Part shown: in pieces, positions 7,720-16,390 of the stretch
Layout: every line of letters starts with the position of its first letter
Position numbering within the stretch: the stretch's first letter is position 1
NCBI RefSeq assembly: GCF_934309415.1
Contig: NZ_CAKRDI010000033.1
Coordinates: 1 to 32,816, forward strand
DNA length: 32,816 nucleotides
From: an uncultured Mediterraneibacter sp.
GTDB lineage: Bacteria > Bacillota > Clostridia > Lachnospirales > Lachnospiraceae
Reading direction: 5' to 3'
Made by a program: the position numbers and the translations under genes
Notes under the pieces: generated by a model
Database searches by the model: none
The model's input: the letters and a program-made list of their open reading frames with translations, nothing else
Told to the model about the DNA's origin: nothing

Positions 7720-7762
7720 AAAAATAGTTATAATTCAAACGTTTAGAATTATAACTATTTTT
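7720..7762. promoter_or_regulatory. Long AT-rich palindrome upstream of marR
   Basis: The 17-base arms 7720-7736 (ending TATAATTC) and 7746-7762 (starting GAATTATA) are perfectly complementary, around a nine-base centre that itself contains the palindrome AAACGTTT. On the minus strand a run of T follows, so it could also be a terminator for the GH13 gene. Its AT-rich symmetry also fits a MarR operator. I cannot separate the two readings. Confidence 0.55.
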
Positions 7763-7815
7763 CGTATTTATGTCAATATCAATTTCTGACCTTTGTACAA
7801 ACCATGAACATTTAC

Positions 7816-7935
7816 GGTACTGTTCAGACCATAGCTAATCACTTTGCTGATTAGCTATGAGGATGCAAATTTTGGCTTGAATGTATCTCGCCCATCGCCA
7901 AAGGCGATTCTAAATGGCGAGATACGTTACTGTTT
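7816..7935 (+). repeat. Structured dispersed repeat, copy A
   Basis: About 120 bases that recur at 19421-19563 in the opposite orientation. Hairpin 1 has perfect 12-base arms (CATAGCTAATCA and TGATTAGCTATG). Hairpin 2 has outer arms GTATCTCGCC / GGCGAGATAC and an inner stem ATCGCC / GGCGAT. The ends resemble GTTACTGTT. The right end falls on the stop codon of the GH13 gene. It looks like a MITE or REP-type element with no coding capacity. Confidence 0.85.
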
Positions 7936-9781
7936 ACTTTAAAATTCCCCAGACAAATTCATATCCTCTTAATACAGGATCTTTCATTTCCAAAATCTCA
8001 CCGTTCACCAAATTTCTAAAGATTCCTTCTTCCTGCATCCATGCAGTCTGTTCATTTTCACTGAAATTAAATAATGCAATAAGCCTCTCTCCCCTGAATT
8101 CTCTCAATATTCCCAGAATACTGTCATTATGAACATCATAGGTATATACTTCTGCTTCCTGTGAAAATACACTTTCCTGACTTCGTATCATTTCTAACCG
8201 ATTCAGCATCTGAAAGAGTTGTCCCTGTACTGTCGAATAGTCAATTCTGTTTTCTGCAAGATTCCATTGAAAACTCCCTCTGTGAAGATAACGTGAATCT
8301 GTTGCTTTTTCCATATCCTCTTTATAAGTGTAGTCGTTTACCTGCCCTAATTCATCTCCGCTGTAAAGCATCGGAATTCCTGATTGTGTAAGCATATAAG
8401 CATGAAGCATCAAATCTTCCCTGATCGCCACTGCCATTTTTTCTTCATTGCCTTCAAAACCGGCTGCTTCTATCCCGCACATAGACGCTGTCGTTCCGCA
8501 AAATCTTGCATCCTGCGTTACCGGATCATCATTGTATAACTCTCCACGACTGACACTTCCTTCTTCTTTCCCTGTAAAATAATTATTTAAGTAACGCTTG
8601 TGAGTAATTTCTTCCATTCCCCACTGCTTTAAAGTATCAAAATCAAGTCCCCATCCAATATCATCATGACACCGAAGATAATTCAGAAAGGTATACTGTT
8701 TTGGCAACCGACTTACAATATCCATCTGTTTTTTCAGAAGTCTGATATCTCTTGTCGCAATACTGTTCCATGTAGTTGCCATTGTTGTAACATTGTAAAG
8801 CATGTGGCACTCCGGCTTTTCTACCGTCCCAAAATAAGGCACTACTTTTTCCGGCTCCATCACAACTTCCCCAAGAAGTATCACACTCGGGCAGACAATT
8901 TCTGTAATCATCCGCATCATTCTGACAATCGTATGAACTTCTTTCAGATTCCGACAACTTGTACCAAGTTCTTTCCAGATATAAGGAACTGCATCAATTC
9001 GAATGATATCTATTCCCTGATTTGCAAGGAACAGAAAATTGTACATCATTTCATTAAATACTCTTGGATTACGGTAATTCAAATCCCACTGATACGGATA
9101 AAAAGTGGTCAGTACATAGTGTCCGATTTCCGGCAGCCAGGTAAAATTCCCAGGTGCTGTTGTCGGAAATACCTGTGGTACTGTTTCTTCATATTTTGCC
9201 GGGATTTCATCATTATCATAGAAAAAGTACCGGCTCATGTACTCTCCTTCACCTGCCCTTGCACGTCTTGCCCACTCATGTTCCTCTGAGGTATGATTCA
9301 TCACAAAATCCATGCAAACATTCATACCATTCTCATGACACTTTTCTGTCAGTCTGGCTAAGTCTTTCATTGTACCAAGATCAGGTCTTACCTTACGGAA
9401 ATCTGAAACAGCATATCCTCCGTCTGATTTTCCTTTCGGTGTATCCAAAAACGGCATAAGATGAATACAGTTGACATTGCATTCTTTCAGATAGGGAAGT
9501 TTTTTCTCTACGCCTTGCAGATTTCCCGCAAAATTGTCGATATAAAGCATCATGCCAAGCATATTTTTTTCTTTAAACCAGTCAGGATTTTTTTCTTTCT
9601 GCGCATCTCTCTTTTTTAATCCTGTGATACGTTCCAGATAATAAGCATGCATCTGATCACAAAGTTCTGCAAACATTGCATCATTTCCATATAATTCCAT
9701 ATAAAGCCAGCGTAACTCATCCTGATGTTTCTTTAAACGCTGAACAAAAACTGCTTCTGTATTATTCACATTTTCCACCAT
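7934..9781 (-). CDS. GH13 amylosucrase-like sucrose-active glucosidase
   Basis: This 615-residue protein has the helical N-terminal region seen in amylosucrases (about 1-65), then a GH13 barrel. Catalytic residues are the nucleophile Asp263 in IIRIDAV, the acid/base Glu305 in ILLGEVV and Asp373 in RCHDDIG. HMLYN, ATRDIRLL and CHDDIGWG also resemble amylosucrase (GH13 subfamily 4). It has no signal peptide, so it acts in the cytoplasm. It follows the alpha-galactosidase gene by 15 bases, so it may cleave the sucrose freed from raffinose; sucrose phosphorylase or hydrolase activity is possible. The ribosome site is weak, suggesting coupling to the upstream gene. Confidence 0.85.
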   Translation of the reverse strand: MVENVNNTEAVFVQRLKKHQDELRWLYMELYGNDAMFAELCDQMHAYYLERITGLKKRDAQKEKNPDWFKEKNMLGMMLYIDNFAGNLQGVEKKLPYLKECNVNCIHLMPFLDTPKGKSDGGYAVSDFRKVRPDLGTMKDLARLTEKCHENGMNVCMDFVMNHTSEEHEWARRARAGEGEYMSRYFFYDNDEIPAKYEETVPQVFPTTAPGNFTWLPEIGHYVLTTFYPYQWDLNYRNPRVFNEMMYNFLFLANQGIDIIRIDAVPYIWKELGTSCRNLKEVHTIVRMMRMITEIVCPSVILLGEVVMEPEKVVPYFGTVEKPECHMLYNVTTMATTWNSIATRDIRLLKKQMDIVSRLPKQYTFLNYLRCHDDIGWGLDFDTLKQWGMEEITHKRYLNNYFTGKEEGSVSRGELYNDDPVTQDARFCGTTASMCGIEAAGFEGNEEKMAVAIREDLMLHAYMLTQSGIPMLYSGDELGQVNDYTYKEDMEKATDSRYLHRGSFQWNLAENRIDYSTVQGQLFQMLNRLEMIRSQESVFSQEAEVYTYDVHNDSILGILREFRGERLIALFNFSENEQTAWMQEEGIFRNLVNGEILEMKDPVLRGYEFVWGILK

Positions 9782-9796
9782 TTTCTATATCCATTT

Positions 9797-11986
9797 TTAT
9801 TCTTTTATAAAGCAGTACTGATAAGCCAGATACTCTCCCAATTCCACCGGAAGCGGCATTCCACCATACATCAGAGCTGCACCTGTATATCTTTTTCCAC
9901 TCTTTTCCTCACGATACACGGCGTTTTCCTCCAGGCCACGAAGTTTTACATAATTTACCGGCATATTTCCATGAATGGTCTGCATCACCACATTTAACAG
10001 AACTTTGCTCTCTCCGTTTTCTTCTGTATTTACAAACTCCCATGCACAGATCTCATCTTTCTCAGGATCAGACAGACGATAATATAACCCATTCTGAATC
10101 ACCGGGGCATATTTCTTATATTCTGCGATCTGTCCTCTGATCTCCTGTTTTTCTTCTTCCGAAAGTTTCAGAAGATCCAGTTCATATCCGAATGTTCCTG
10201 ACATGGCAACCACCCCTCTGGTATGAAGTGGCGTCTTTCTTCCAGTCTGGTGGTTCGGTACTGCAGATACATGAGATCCAACTGCTGATACTGGATAACC
10301 GAAAGATGTTCCGTACTGAATCTGCAGTCTGTCAATCGCATCTGTATTGTCACTGCACCAGATCTGCGGAGTATAATACATCATTCCGGCATCAAATCTT
10401 CCACCGCCTCCGCTGCAGCCTTCAATCAACAGATTCGGATACCGCTGCACCAGACGTTCCAGGAAATTATACAGGCCGGTTACATAATCATACATCACTC
10501 TTCCCTGATCTCTGGTTGCTGTTGAATACACATCCATCAGACTTCGGTTCATATCCCATTTCACATACTCGATATTTCCCTGATCCAGTATCTTACAGAT
10601 TCTTTCATAGATCTCATCTACCACTTCTTTTCTTGAAAAATCGAGTACCAGCTGATTTCTGCTTCTGACCGGTTTTCTTCCCGGAACATTCAGTGCCCAG
10701 TCCGGATGTTCTCTGTAAAGATCACTGTCTTCAGAAACCATCTCCGGCTCGATCCAGATACCGAATTTCACTCCAATCTGATTGATCCGTTCAATCAGAT
10801 TGCCCAGTGTCCCTCCCAGTTTTTTCTCATTAACAAACCAGTCTCCCAGTCCACTGTTATCATCATCACGCTTTCCAAACCAGCCGTCATCCATGACAAG
10901 CATGTCAATATTCACTTCTTTCGCAGCCTTTGCCAGCTCATAAATTGTATCCCCTGTGAAATCAAAATACGCTGCTTCCCAGCTGTTGACCAGTACCGGA
11001 CGGATCTGCTCTTTATATTTTCCTCTGCACACATGCTTTCTGATGCATTGATGCAGGTTCTGTGATAAATGATTCATTCCCTGTGCAGAATAAGTCAAAA
11101 TCACCTCCGGAGCCCGGAACATTTCTCCCTGCTCCAGTGGATAGCGGAAATATTCTTCCTGAAGTCCCAGCATCATTCTTGTTTGATTCAGCTGATCTTT
11201 TAGTACTTCTCCTTGAAAACACCCACTGTAAACAAATGACATTGCATAACAGCTGCCTGCATCTTCTGTTGCATCCTTTTCCGCCAGAATCATCATTGGA
11301 TTATACTGGTGACTGGATGTTCCTCTTACACTTCCAATTTTCTGTGTTCCATGCGCAACAGGTACTCTCTGCATCTTCCGCTCCATTGCATGTCTTCCGT
11401 AGAATGTAAGCAGATCATAATCCCCATACAGAAAATCCAGACTTGCAGACTCCACTTTATTTAAATAGATTTTGCCATTACTTTCATTTTTCACGCATAC
11501 ACTTCTTGTAATAATATCCAGCTCAGGCAGAACTCCGTAAAGCAGAATCACCTTTACTCCGGACACCGGATCCTCCATTAAAATCTCTAATGTCTGTGAT
11601 TCTGTTTTCTGTGCATAGACAGCCGGAAGTCCCTCAAGACTGTATTTCCCATCCAAAATTGTATGATTCTTATAGCGCAGATCACAGTTCAAACTTCCAT
11701 CCGCATTTTCAACTGCAATTGCCGGACTTCTGAAATCACCATTTCCATAACATGAGAATTCCTGCGGCAGTGTATCCATAGAATAAGTACGGTCACTTCC
11801 GGCATCATATGGATTACCGGAAAATCCACGATCATAATAAGTCAGAAGATAGTCCATACATCCCTCTGTCTTTTTTCCATAATATAAATGCAATAAGAAT
11901 CCGTACTGATCCACCTGCATCTGATAAGTGGTCTCTTTTGTCTGTAATGTAAATGTTCTGTCTTCCTCTCTGTAAATAATTCCCAT
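9797..11986 (-). CDS. GH36 alpha-galactosidase
   Basis: I chose the ATG at 11986, with GGAGAG eight bases upstream, over a GTG six bases earlier. The 729-residue product has the GH36 layout: N-terminal beta-supersandwich, then a barrel with VMDDGWFG, the nucleophile Asp478 in YVKWDMNR and the acid/base Asp546 in WCSDNTD, preceded by IEGCSGGGGRFD. The length matches tetrameric bacterial GH36 enzymes of the Lactobacillus/Geobacillus type. It lacks a signal peptide, so raffinose, melibiose or stachyose would be split inside the cell after import by the adjoining transporter. The gene symbol could be aga or rafA, but naming differs between genera. Confidence 0.95.
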   Translation of the reverse strand: MGIIYREEDRTFTLQTKETTYQMQVDQYGFLLHLYYGKKTEGCMDYLLTYYDRGFSGNPYDAGSDRTYSMDTLPQEFSCYGNGDFRSPAIAVENADGSLNCDLRYKNHTILDGKYSLEGLPAVYAQKTESQTLEILMEDPVSGVKVILLYGVLPELDIITRSVCVKNESNGKIYLNKVESASLDFLYGDYDLLTFYGRHAMERKMQRVPVAHGTQKIGSVRGTSSHQYNPMMILAEKDATEDAGSCYAMSFVYSGCFQGEVLKDQLNQTRMMLGLQEEYFRYPLEQGEMFRAPEVILTYSAQGMNHLSQNLHQCIRKHVCRGKYKEQIRPVLVNSWEAAYFDFTGDTIYELAKAAKEVNIDMLVMDDGWFGKRDDDNSGLGDWFVNEKKLGGTLGNLIERINQIGVKFGIWIEPEMVSEDSDLYREHPDWALNVPGRKPVRSRNQLVLDFSRKEVVDEIYERICKILDQGNIEYVKWDMNRSLMDVYSTATRDQGRVMYDYVTGLYNFLERLVQRYPNLLIEGCSGGGGRFDAGMMYYTPQIWCSDNTDAIDRLQIQYGTSFGYPVSAVGSHVSAVPNHQTGRKTPLHTRGVVAMSGTFGYELDLLKLSEEEKQEIRGQIAEYKKYAPVIQNGLYYRLSDPEKDEICAWEFVNTEENGESKVLLNVVMQTIHGNMPVNYVKLRGLEENAVYREEKSGKRYTGAALMYGGMPLPVELGEYLAYQYCFIKE

Positions 11987-12012
11987 GTCCACAACTCTCC
12001 TTTTTCCATTTT

Positions 12013-12042
12013 AGCGAAGCAGATGCATCGCTCCACTTCGCT
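12013..12042 (-). other. Intercistronic hairpin between permease and alpha-galactosidase
   Basis: Arms AGCGAAG (12013-12019) and CTTCGCT (12036-12042) enclose a loop containing GATGCATC. It sits in the 72-base gap ahead of the GH36 ribosome site. It has no T tract on the minus strand, so it more likely tunes mRNA stability or relative expression within the operon than ends transcription. Confidence 0.45.
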
Positions 12043-12058
12043 GTTTTATAACATTGTT

Positions 12059-12904
12059 CTATTTTACTGCACCATTTACAACTCCATTCAGAATCTGTTT
12101 CTGACAAATCAGATAGAAAATCAGTATCGGAAGTAACGCCAGCAGATAAGATGCAAATGCCAGATTATAATTTGTTCCGAACTGTGTCTGGAAATTCAGC
12201 TGTGCCAGCGGCAGTGTATTTCCACTTCCTGAACCAGACATAATTACCAGCGGAGTCATCACATCATTCCAGGTGCCGAGTGCTGTCAGAACTGCTACGG
12301 TCGCATGCATTGGTTTCATAATCGGGAAAATAATCTTCCAGTAAGTTTTCCAGGTACTTGCACCATCCACACAGGCAGCTTCCTCAAGTGCAATCGGAAT
12401 ATTTGTCAGATATCCTGAATAGAGCAGTACATTCATCGGCATATAGAATACCACATATAAGATAATCACTCCGGCTCTGTTTGCCAGCCCCATCTCTGCT
12501 GTTTGTTTTACTACCGGCATCATCAGGATTGCAAACGGAACAAACATTCCACTTACAACATACAGATAAATGAATTTATAAAACTTACTCTTTTTATTCC
12601 TTCCGATTGCATATCCAAGAAGAGAATGAATCAGAACAGAAAGTACTACCGTTACAACTGTAATCAATACGCTGTTTCCAAGTGAATGCCAGAAATCTGT
12701 CACACGCATTGCCTCTGCAAAATTTTCCAGACTAAAATGCTTTGGCAGAGACAGAATGCCGCTGATACTGTTCGTCATTTCAGATGGCTTTTTCAGTGCA
12801 ATTACAATTGTCATATAAAGTGGAAATGCAATTGTTATCAGACCAAGTAAAAGCAGAATCGTTACCGGCCAGTTTACCCGTTCTTTTATTTTCATTTTTT
12901 CCAT
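12059..12904 (-). CDS. Carbohydrate ABC transporter permease (MalG type)
   Basis: A 281-residue inner-membrane permease with about six hydrophobic segments and the EAA loop EEAACVDGASTWKTYWKIIF (about 193-212), which docks the ATPase. It belongs to the CUT1 family that imports oligosaccharides. Its ATG overlaps the stop of the partner permease by one base (TAATG), so translation is coupled. No ATP-binding subunit lies in the window; CUT1 systems of Firmicutes often share one MsmK-like ATPase encoded elsewhere. The substrate is inferred from GH36: raffinose-family sugars. Confidence 0.93.
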   Translation of the reverse strand: MEKMKIKERVNWPVTILLLLGLITIAFPLYMTIVIALKKPSEMTNSISGILSLPKHFSLENFAEAMRVTDFWHSLGNSVLITVVTVVLSVLIHSLLGYAIGRNKKSKFYKFIYLYVVSGMFVPFAILMMPVVKQTAEMGLANRAGVIILYVVFYMPMNVLLYSGYLTNIPIALEEAACVDGASTWKTYWKIIFPIMKPMHATVAVLTALGTWNDVMTPLVIMSGSGSGNTLPLAQLNFQTQFGTNYNLAFASYLLALLPILIFYLICQKQILNGVVNGAVK

Positions 12905-13782
12905 TACAACTGTTCCTCCTTTTTCCCTGTAATTGTCATCTGCAGAACAGAAATCACAACAATAACGATAAAGAATAGGACTGCATTGGCACTCTGGAAT
13001 CCAAACTGACCTCCACTCATACCATTGTTATAGATCAAATAAGAAATAGACTCTGTACTCTGTGCCGGTCCTCCTTTTGTCAAAGCCATGATCTGATCAA
13101 ATACCATCAGAAAGTTCTTTACACAAAGTACCATGTTGATGCTGAAAAATGGAATAATCAATGGAAATGTCAGATGTCTGAATTTATTCCAGCCTGTCGC
13201 CCCATCAATTGAACCTGCTTCATATACATCCTCTGGAACTGTCTGAAGACCTGAAATATAAATGATCGTATTCATTGCAATTGACTGCCATGCACATACA
13301 ATTACAACTGCAATCCATGCAAGTTTCGTATTGGAAAGCATACTGGAAGACAATGTTTTGCTTCCGATCATTTCACCAAATACAGGGAGGATATAAGTAA
13401 AGAGATAGTTGAAAATATATCCTACTACCAGTGCTCCAAGAACATTCGGAATAAAGTATGCGCCGCGCAGTGCACTCTTAAATTTAATCTTGCTGTTCAG
13501 ACCAAGAGCAAGGATCAGGCTGATTACATTTGTCACAACTGTAGCTACAATTGCCAGCTTAAATGTAAACAGATAAGATCCTCCCACTCTGCTGTCTGTA
13601 AAAAGATCTTTATAATTTCTAAGTCCTACCCAGTCAAAACTTCCATATCCTTTAAAGTTTGTAAAACTGTAAATGACACCTTTGATCAGCGGCAGTGTAT
13701 TAAAACAGAAAAACAGTGCCACAATCGGAATTGTAATCAGAAGAAATGTCATTTTTCTTCCACTCATTGATTTTTTTCCCAT
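12904..13782 (-). CDS. Carbohydrate ABC transporter permease (MalF type)
   Basis: A 292-residue CUT1 permease with an N-terminal hydrophobic segment, about six membrane spans and the EAA loop YEAGSIDGATGWNKFRHLTF. The start sequence MGKKSMSGRKM is basic, which fits an inside N terminus. It lies 17 bases downstream of the binding-protein gene and overlaps the next permease by one base. Together the three genes encode the import complex, except for its ATPase. Confidence 0.93.
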   Translation of the reverse strand: MGKKSMSGRKMTFLLITIPIVALFFCFNTLPLIKGVIYSFTNFKGYGSFDWVGLRNYKDLFTDSRVGGSYLFTFKLAIVATVVTNVISLILALGLNSKIKFKSALRGAYFIPNVLGALVVGYIFNYLFTYILPVFGEMIGSKTLSSSMLSNTKLAWIAVVIVCAWQSIAMNTIIYISGLQTVPEDVYEAGSIDGATGWNKFRHLTFPLIIPFFSINMVLCVKNFLMVFDQIMALTKGGPAQSTESISYLIYNNGMSGGQFGFQSANAVLFFIVIVVISVLQMTITGKKEEQL

Positions 13783-13799
13783 GATTGAATTCCCCTTCC

Positions 13800-15092
13800 T
13801 TATTCTTCATCCGTATGTTGTTTCTCATAATCCTGTACTTTACGGATAATATCACGGTTATATCTCTTCCAGTCCTTATCAAATTTACTTAAAAATGCAT
13901 CCACGTCTCCCTTCATAAGGAAGGTCTGAATCTGCGCATCCACTGACATTTCAGAAGGATAATAGTGATCCTGATAATCTGCCATTCTTCCTTCTTCTAT
14001 AAAAGATTTCATTCCATCAAGTGTAGATGCAAGTTCAAAATCTCCCTCTTTACACGGAACCGCTTTCTGCTCATCCAGATAACTCTGTACATTCTCATCA
14101 TTTAAAAGGAAATCCAGCACTTCATATGCAGCATCTTTATTTTTACAGTCCTTCATCACACTGAACTGAAGATCCACACCTGAATTCAGTTTATTTTCTG
14201 ATGCATCATCGCTCGCCGGCATCACAAAAGAATCAATATCCATTTCCGGATTCACTGTCTGAATCTGTGGAATTGCATAACTTCCGATGGTATACATTGC
14301 CGATTCACCATTTGCAAATGCAGTACATGCCCCATTGTAATCGTAAGCAAACGGATCTTCCGGTCCATATGCAAGCAATGCCTTGATTTTTTCTGCCACT
14401 TCTGTATATTCTTTTGAAAATGTTGTTTCTCCTTTGTTCACCTGACTGCATACATCTGACGGGGCAAGATCTACCGCAATGGCATTCCACGGTGCAAGAC
14501 AGGTCCAGGTATCTTTGAATCCAAAATACAGCGGCTGGATTCCCTCACTCTGAATCTGATCGCACAAAGCTATAAATTCATCCCATGTTTCAGGAATCTC
14601 CCATCCATGTTCCCGGAACATTTCTCGGTTGTAAAGAACCCCTGCCGCATTTGCAACATACGGTACTGCATAAACACCATCCTGTGGAACAAATTCAAGT
14701 GCCTTATCGATATCCAGATACGCCTGTTTAATTGAATTAAGACCTTCATAATCTGAAATATCCATCAGCATATCTGAATCAATAAAGTTTGAAAAGTTTA
14801 CATCTCCGCCAATTCCAATAATATCTGGATTGTCTTCTCTGATAAAGCGCGTTTTTAATACTGTCATCGCGTCATTCGGGGATTCAATCGTCAGATGAAT
14901 ATCATCATGAGTTTCATTGAATTCTTCTTCGATTTTTTCAAATGTTTTTACTGCCTCCGGTTTATACTGCACAAGTTCTATCTCTACTTTTCCACTGTTT
15001 GCACTTTTCTGCCCACAGCCTCCAAGTATCATTGCTGAAGTCATACAAAGCATCAGTCCTGCACAGATGATTCGGTTGCTTTTTCTATACAT
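13800..15092 (-). CDS. Sugar-binding lipoprotein of the ABC transporter
   Basis: The ORF opens at 15116, but the ATG at 15092 has GGAGT seven bases upstream and gives a normal lipoprotein signal: basic start MYRKSNR, a hydrophobic core and the lipobox LGGC with Cys26. The mature part is a family 1 extracellular solute-binding protein (stretches YAVPYVANAAGVLYNREMF and PETWDEFIALCDQI). It should bind the oligosaccharide outside the membrane and deliver it to the permeases. It is the first gene of the sugar operon and faces the AraC gene across a 422-base control region. Confidence 0.94.
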   Translation of the reverse strand: MYRKSNRIICAGLMLCMTSAMILGGCGQKSANSGKVEIELVQYKPEAVKTFEKIEEEFNETHDDIHLTIESPNDAMTVLKTRFIREDNPDIIGIGGDVNFSNFIDSDMLMDISDYEGLNSIKQAYLDIDKALEFVPQDGVYAVPYVANAAGVLYNREMFREHGWEIPETWDEFIALCDQIQSEGIQPLYFGFKDTWTCLAPWNAIAVDLAPSDVCSQVNKGETTFSKEYTEVAEKIKALLAYGPEDPFAYDYNGACTAFANGESAMYTIGSYAIPQIQTVNPEMDIDSFVMPASDDASENKLNSGVDLQFSVMKDCKNKDAAYEVLDFLLNDENVQSYLDEQKAVPCKEGDFELASTLDGMKSFIEEGRMADYQDHYYPSEMSVDAQIQTFLMKGDVDAFLSKFDKDWKRYNRDIIRKVQDYEKQHTDEE

Positions 15093-15514
15093 TTTTTTAC
15101 TCCTTCCTTTTACCATGCACCTTTCATTTTGACTTATTCCGGAATATTTTCGTCTTTCAATTCAGGTTTTCTTTTTGATGATAAAATTGTAACATATCTT
15201 TTTGCCACTATAAATATCTGCATTTTTTATATTTTATGCCAAAATGCGTTTTTTCTTTTCTTTTGTTGAAGTCATCTAGCATTTTGATATATAATATTTA
15301 TGACACCAGTGTCAAAAGGTCAAAAATCCGTTCGTGTTTACACGATAAGGCGTTTGAACTTAGGACACACCAAACATGAGAAAGTAGTGACTTACGAAGT
15401 AAATCACATGTCTGAAAATTATTTCCGCAATCTGTATCCTCACTTTGCAGTATATTTTACCTCAGACGAATCTTCAAGTTGCGCAGATAGTTTTTTATAT
15501 TCGGAGGTTTTATT
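15093..15514. promoter_or_regulatory. Divergent control region of the sugar operon and araC gene
   Basis: For the AraC gene, TTGAAG (15266-15271), an 18-base spacer and TATAAT (15290-15295) form a good promoter, which leaves a leader of about 210 bases. For the sugar operon, TACAAT (minus strand, 15186-15191) is a possible -10 box with a poor -35, as expected of an activator-dependent promoter. GCATTTT occurs at 15220-15226 and 15279-15285, and inverted at 15241-15247, between the two promoters; these may be AraC-protein sites. GACAC/GTGTC at 15302-15313 is a short palindrome near the leader's start. A 72-codon ORF in the leader has no ribosome site and is not called. Confidence 0.55.
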
Positions 15515-16390
15515 ATGAGCGATTTACTTTTTTCGGTATTTCCAAATGAAAATTTTGTTGACCTCGGACTATATCAGTATGGCTGGGAACAATGTACTCC
15601 GGCACATTCTTTTGGACCCGCTGCCAGAAATCATTATATTTTCCATTATGTTATCTCAGGAACGGGTACACTGCTTGCAGATAATGAAAACGGAAAGACG
15701 CAGGAATGGCAGGTAAAAAGCGGACAGGGCTTCATGCTTTTCCCCGGACAGGTCAATACTTATATTGCTGCTCAGGAACTCCCCTGGGAATATACCTGGA
15801 TTGAATTTGACGGACTGCGTGCCCGTGAAATTGTCACGACCGCCGGACTTACCCAGAATCATCCGGTGTACCATGCCAGTTCCAAAGAACTGAGAAATAA
15901 TATGATGAACGAGATGCTCTACATCAGCCAGCATCCGAATGAATCCCCCTTTCACCTGATCGGACACCTGTATCTGTTTCTGGACTTTTTCATGCGTTCT
16001 GCCGCAACGGTCCGTATGAAGCAGAATGGAAGTATCCGGGATTTTTACATCAAAGAAGCGCTTTCTTATATCGAACAGAATTTTCAAAATGACATTTCTG
16101 TCGAAGATATTTCTGCTTCCTGTGGATTAAACCGGAGCTATTTTGGCAAAATCTTTCATGACACCATCGGCCGTTCTCCCCAGGAATTTCTGATCAGTTA
16201 CCGGATGACCAAAGCTGCAGAGCTTTTAAAAATCACCTCCCTTTCGATCGCCGACATTGGAAATGCTGTGGGATATCCGAACCAGTTACATTTTTCGCGG
16301 GCATTTAAAAATGTCTACGGAATGTCACCCAGAAACTGGAGAAATGAAAATAAACTTGTAAAAGAAAGGAACTACTATTATGAAGTATAA
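15515..16390 (+). CDS. AraC-family regulator of the sugar operon (MsmR/RafR type)
   Basis: This 291-residue regulator has an N-terminal cupin-like sugar-sensing domain (about 20-110, HYVISGTGTLLAD, then GQGFMLFPGQ) and a C-terminal double helix-turn-helix (about 183-285, DISVEDISASCGLNRSYFGK and SIADIGNAVGYPNQLHFSRAF). GGAGG precedes the ATG. It is divergent from the transporter and GH36/GH13 operon, the normal place for its activator, probably responding to an alpha-galactoside such as melibiose or raffinose. It overlaps the following HAD gene by 11 bases. Confidence 0.93.
   Translation: MSDLLFSVFPNENFVDLGLYQYGWEQCTPAHSFGPAARNHYIFHYVISGTGTLLADNENGKTQEWQVKSGQGFMLFPGQVNTYIAAQELPWEYTWIEFDGLRAREIVTTAGLTQNHPVYHASSKELRNNMMNEMLYISQHPNESPFHLIGHLYLFLDFFMRSAATVRMKQNGSIRDFYIKEALSYIEQNFQNDISVEDISASCGLNRSYFGKIFHDTIGRSPQEFLISYRMTKAAELLKITSLSIADIGNAVGYPNQLHFSRAFKNVYGMSPRNWRNENKLVKERNYYYEV

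Noticed and set aside
8666..9289. 207-codon plus-strand ORF opposite the GH13 gene
   Set aside because: It is antisense to a gene with all catalytic motifs, has biased composition and no ribosome site; it is a shadow frame.
15300..15518. 72-codon ORF ahead of the araC gene, ending at its start codon
   Set aside because: Its ATG lies at or upstream of the predicted transcription start and lacks a ribosome site; the protein resembles no family I know. Mentioned only as a possible coupling frame.
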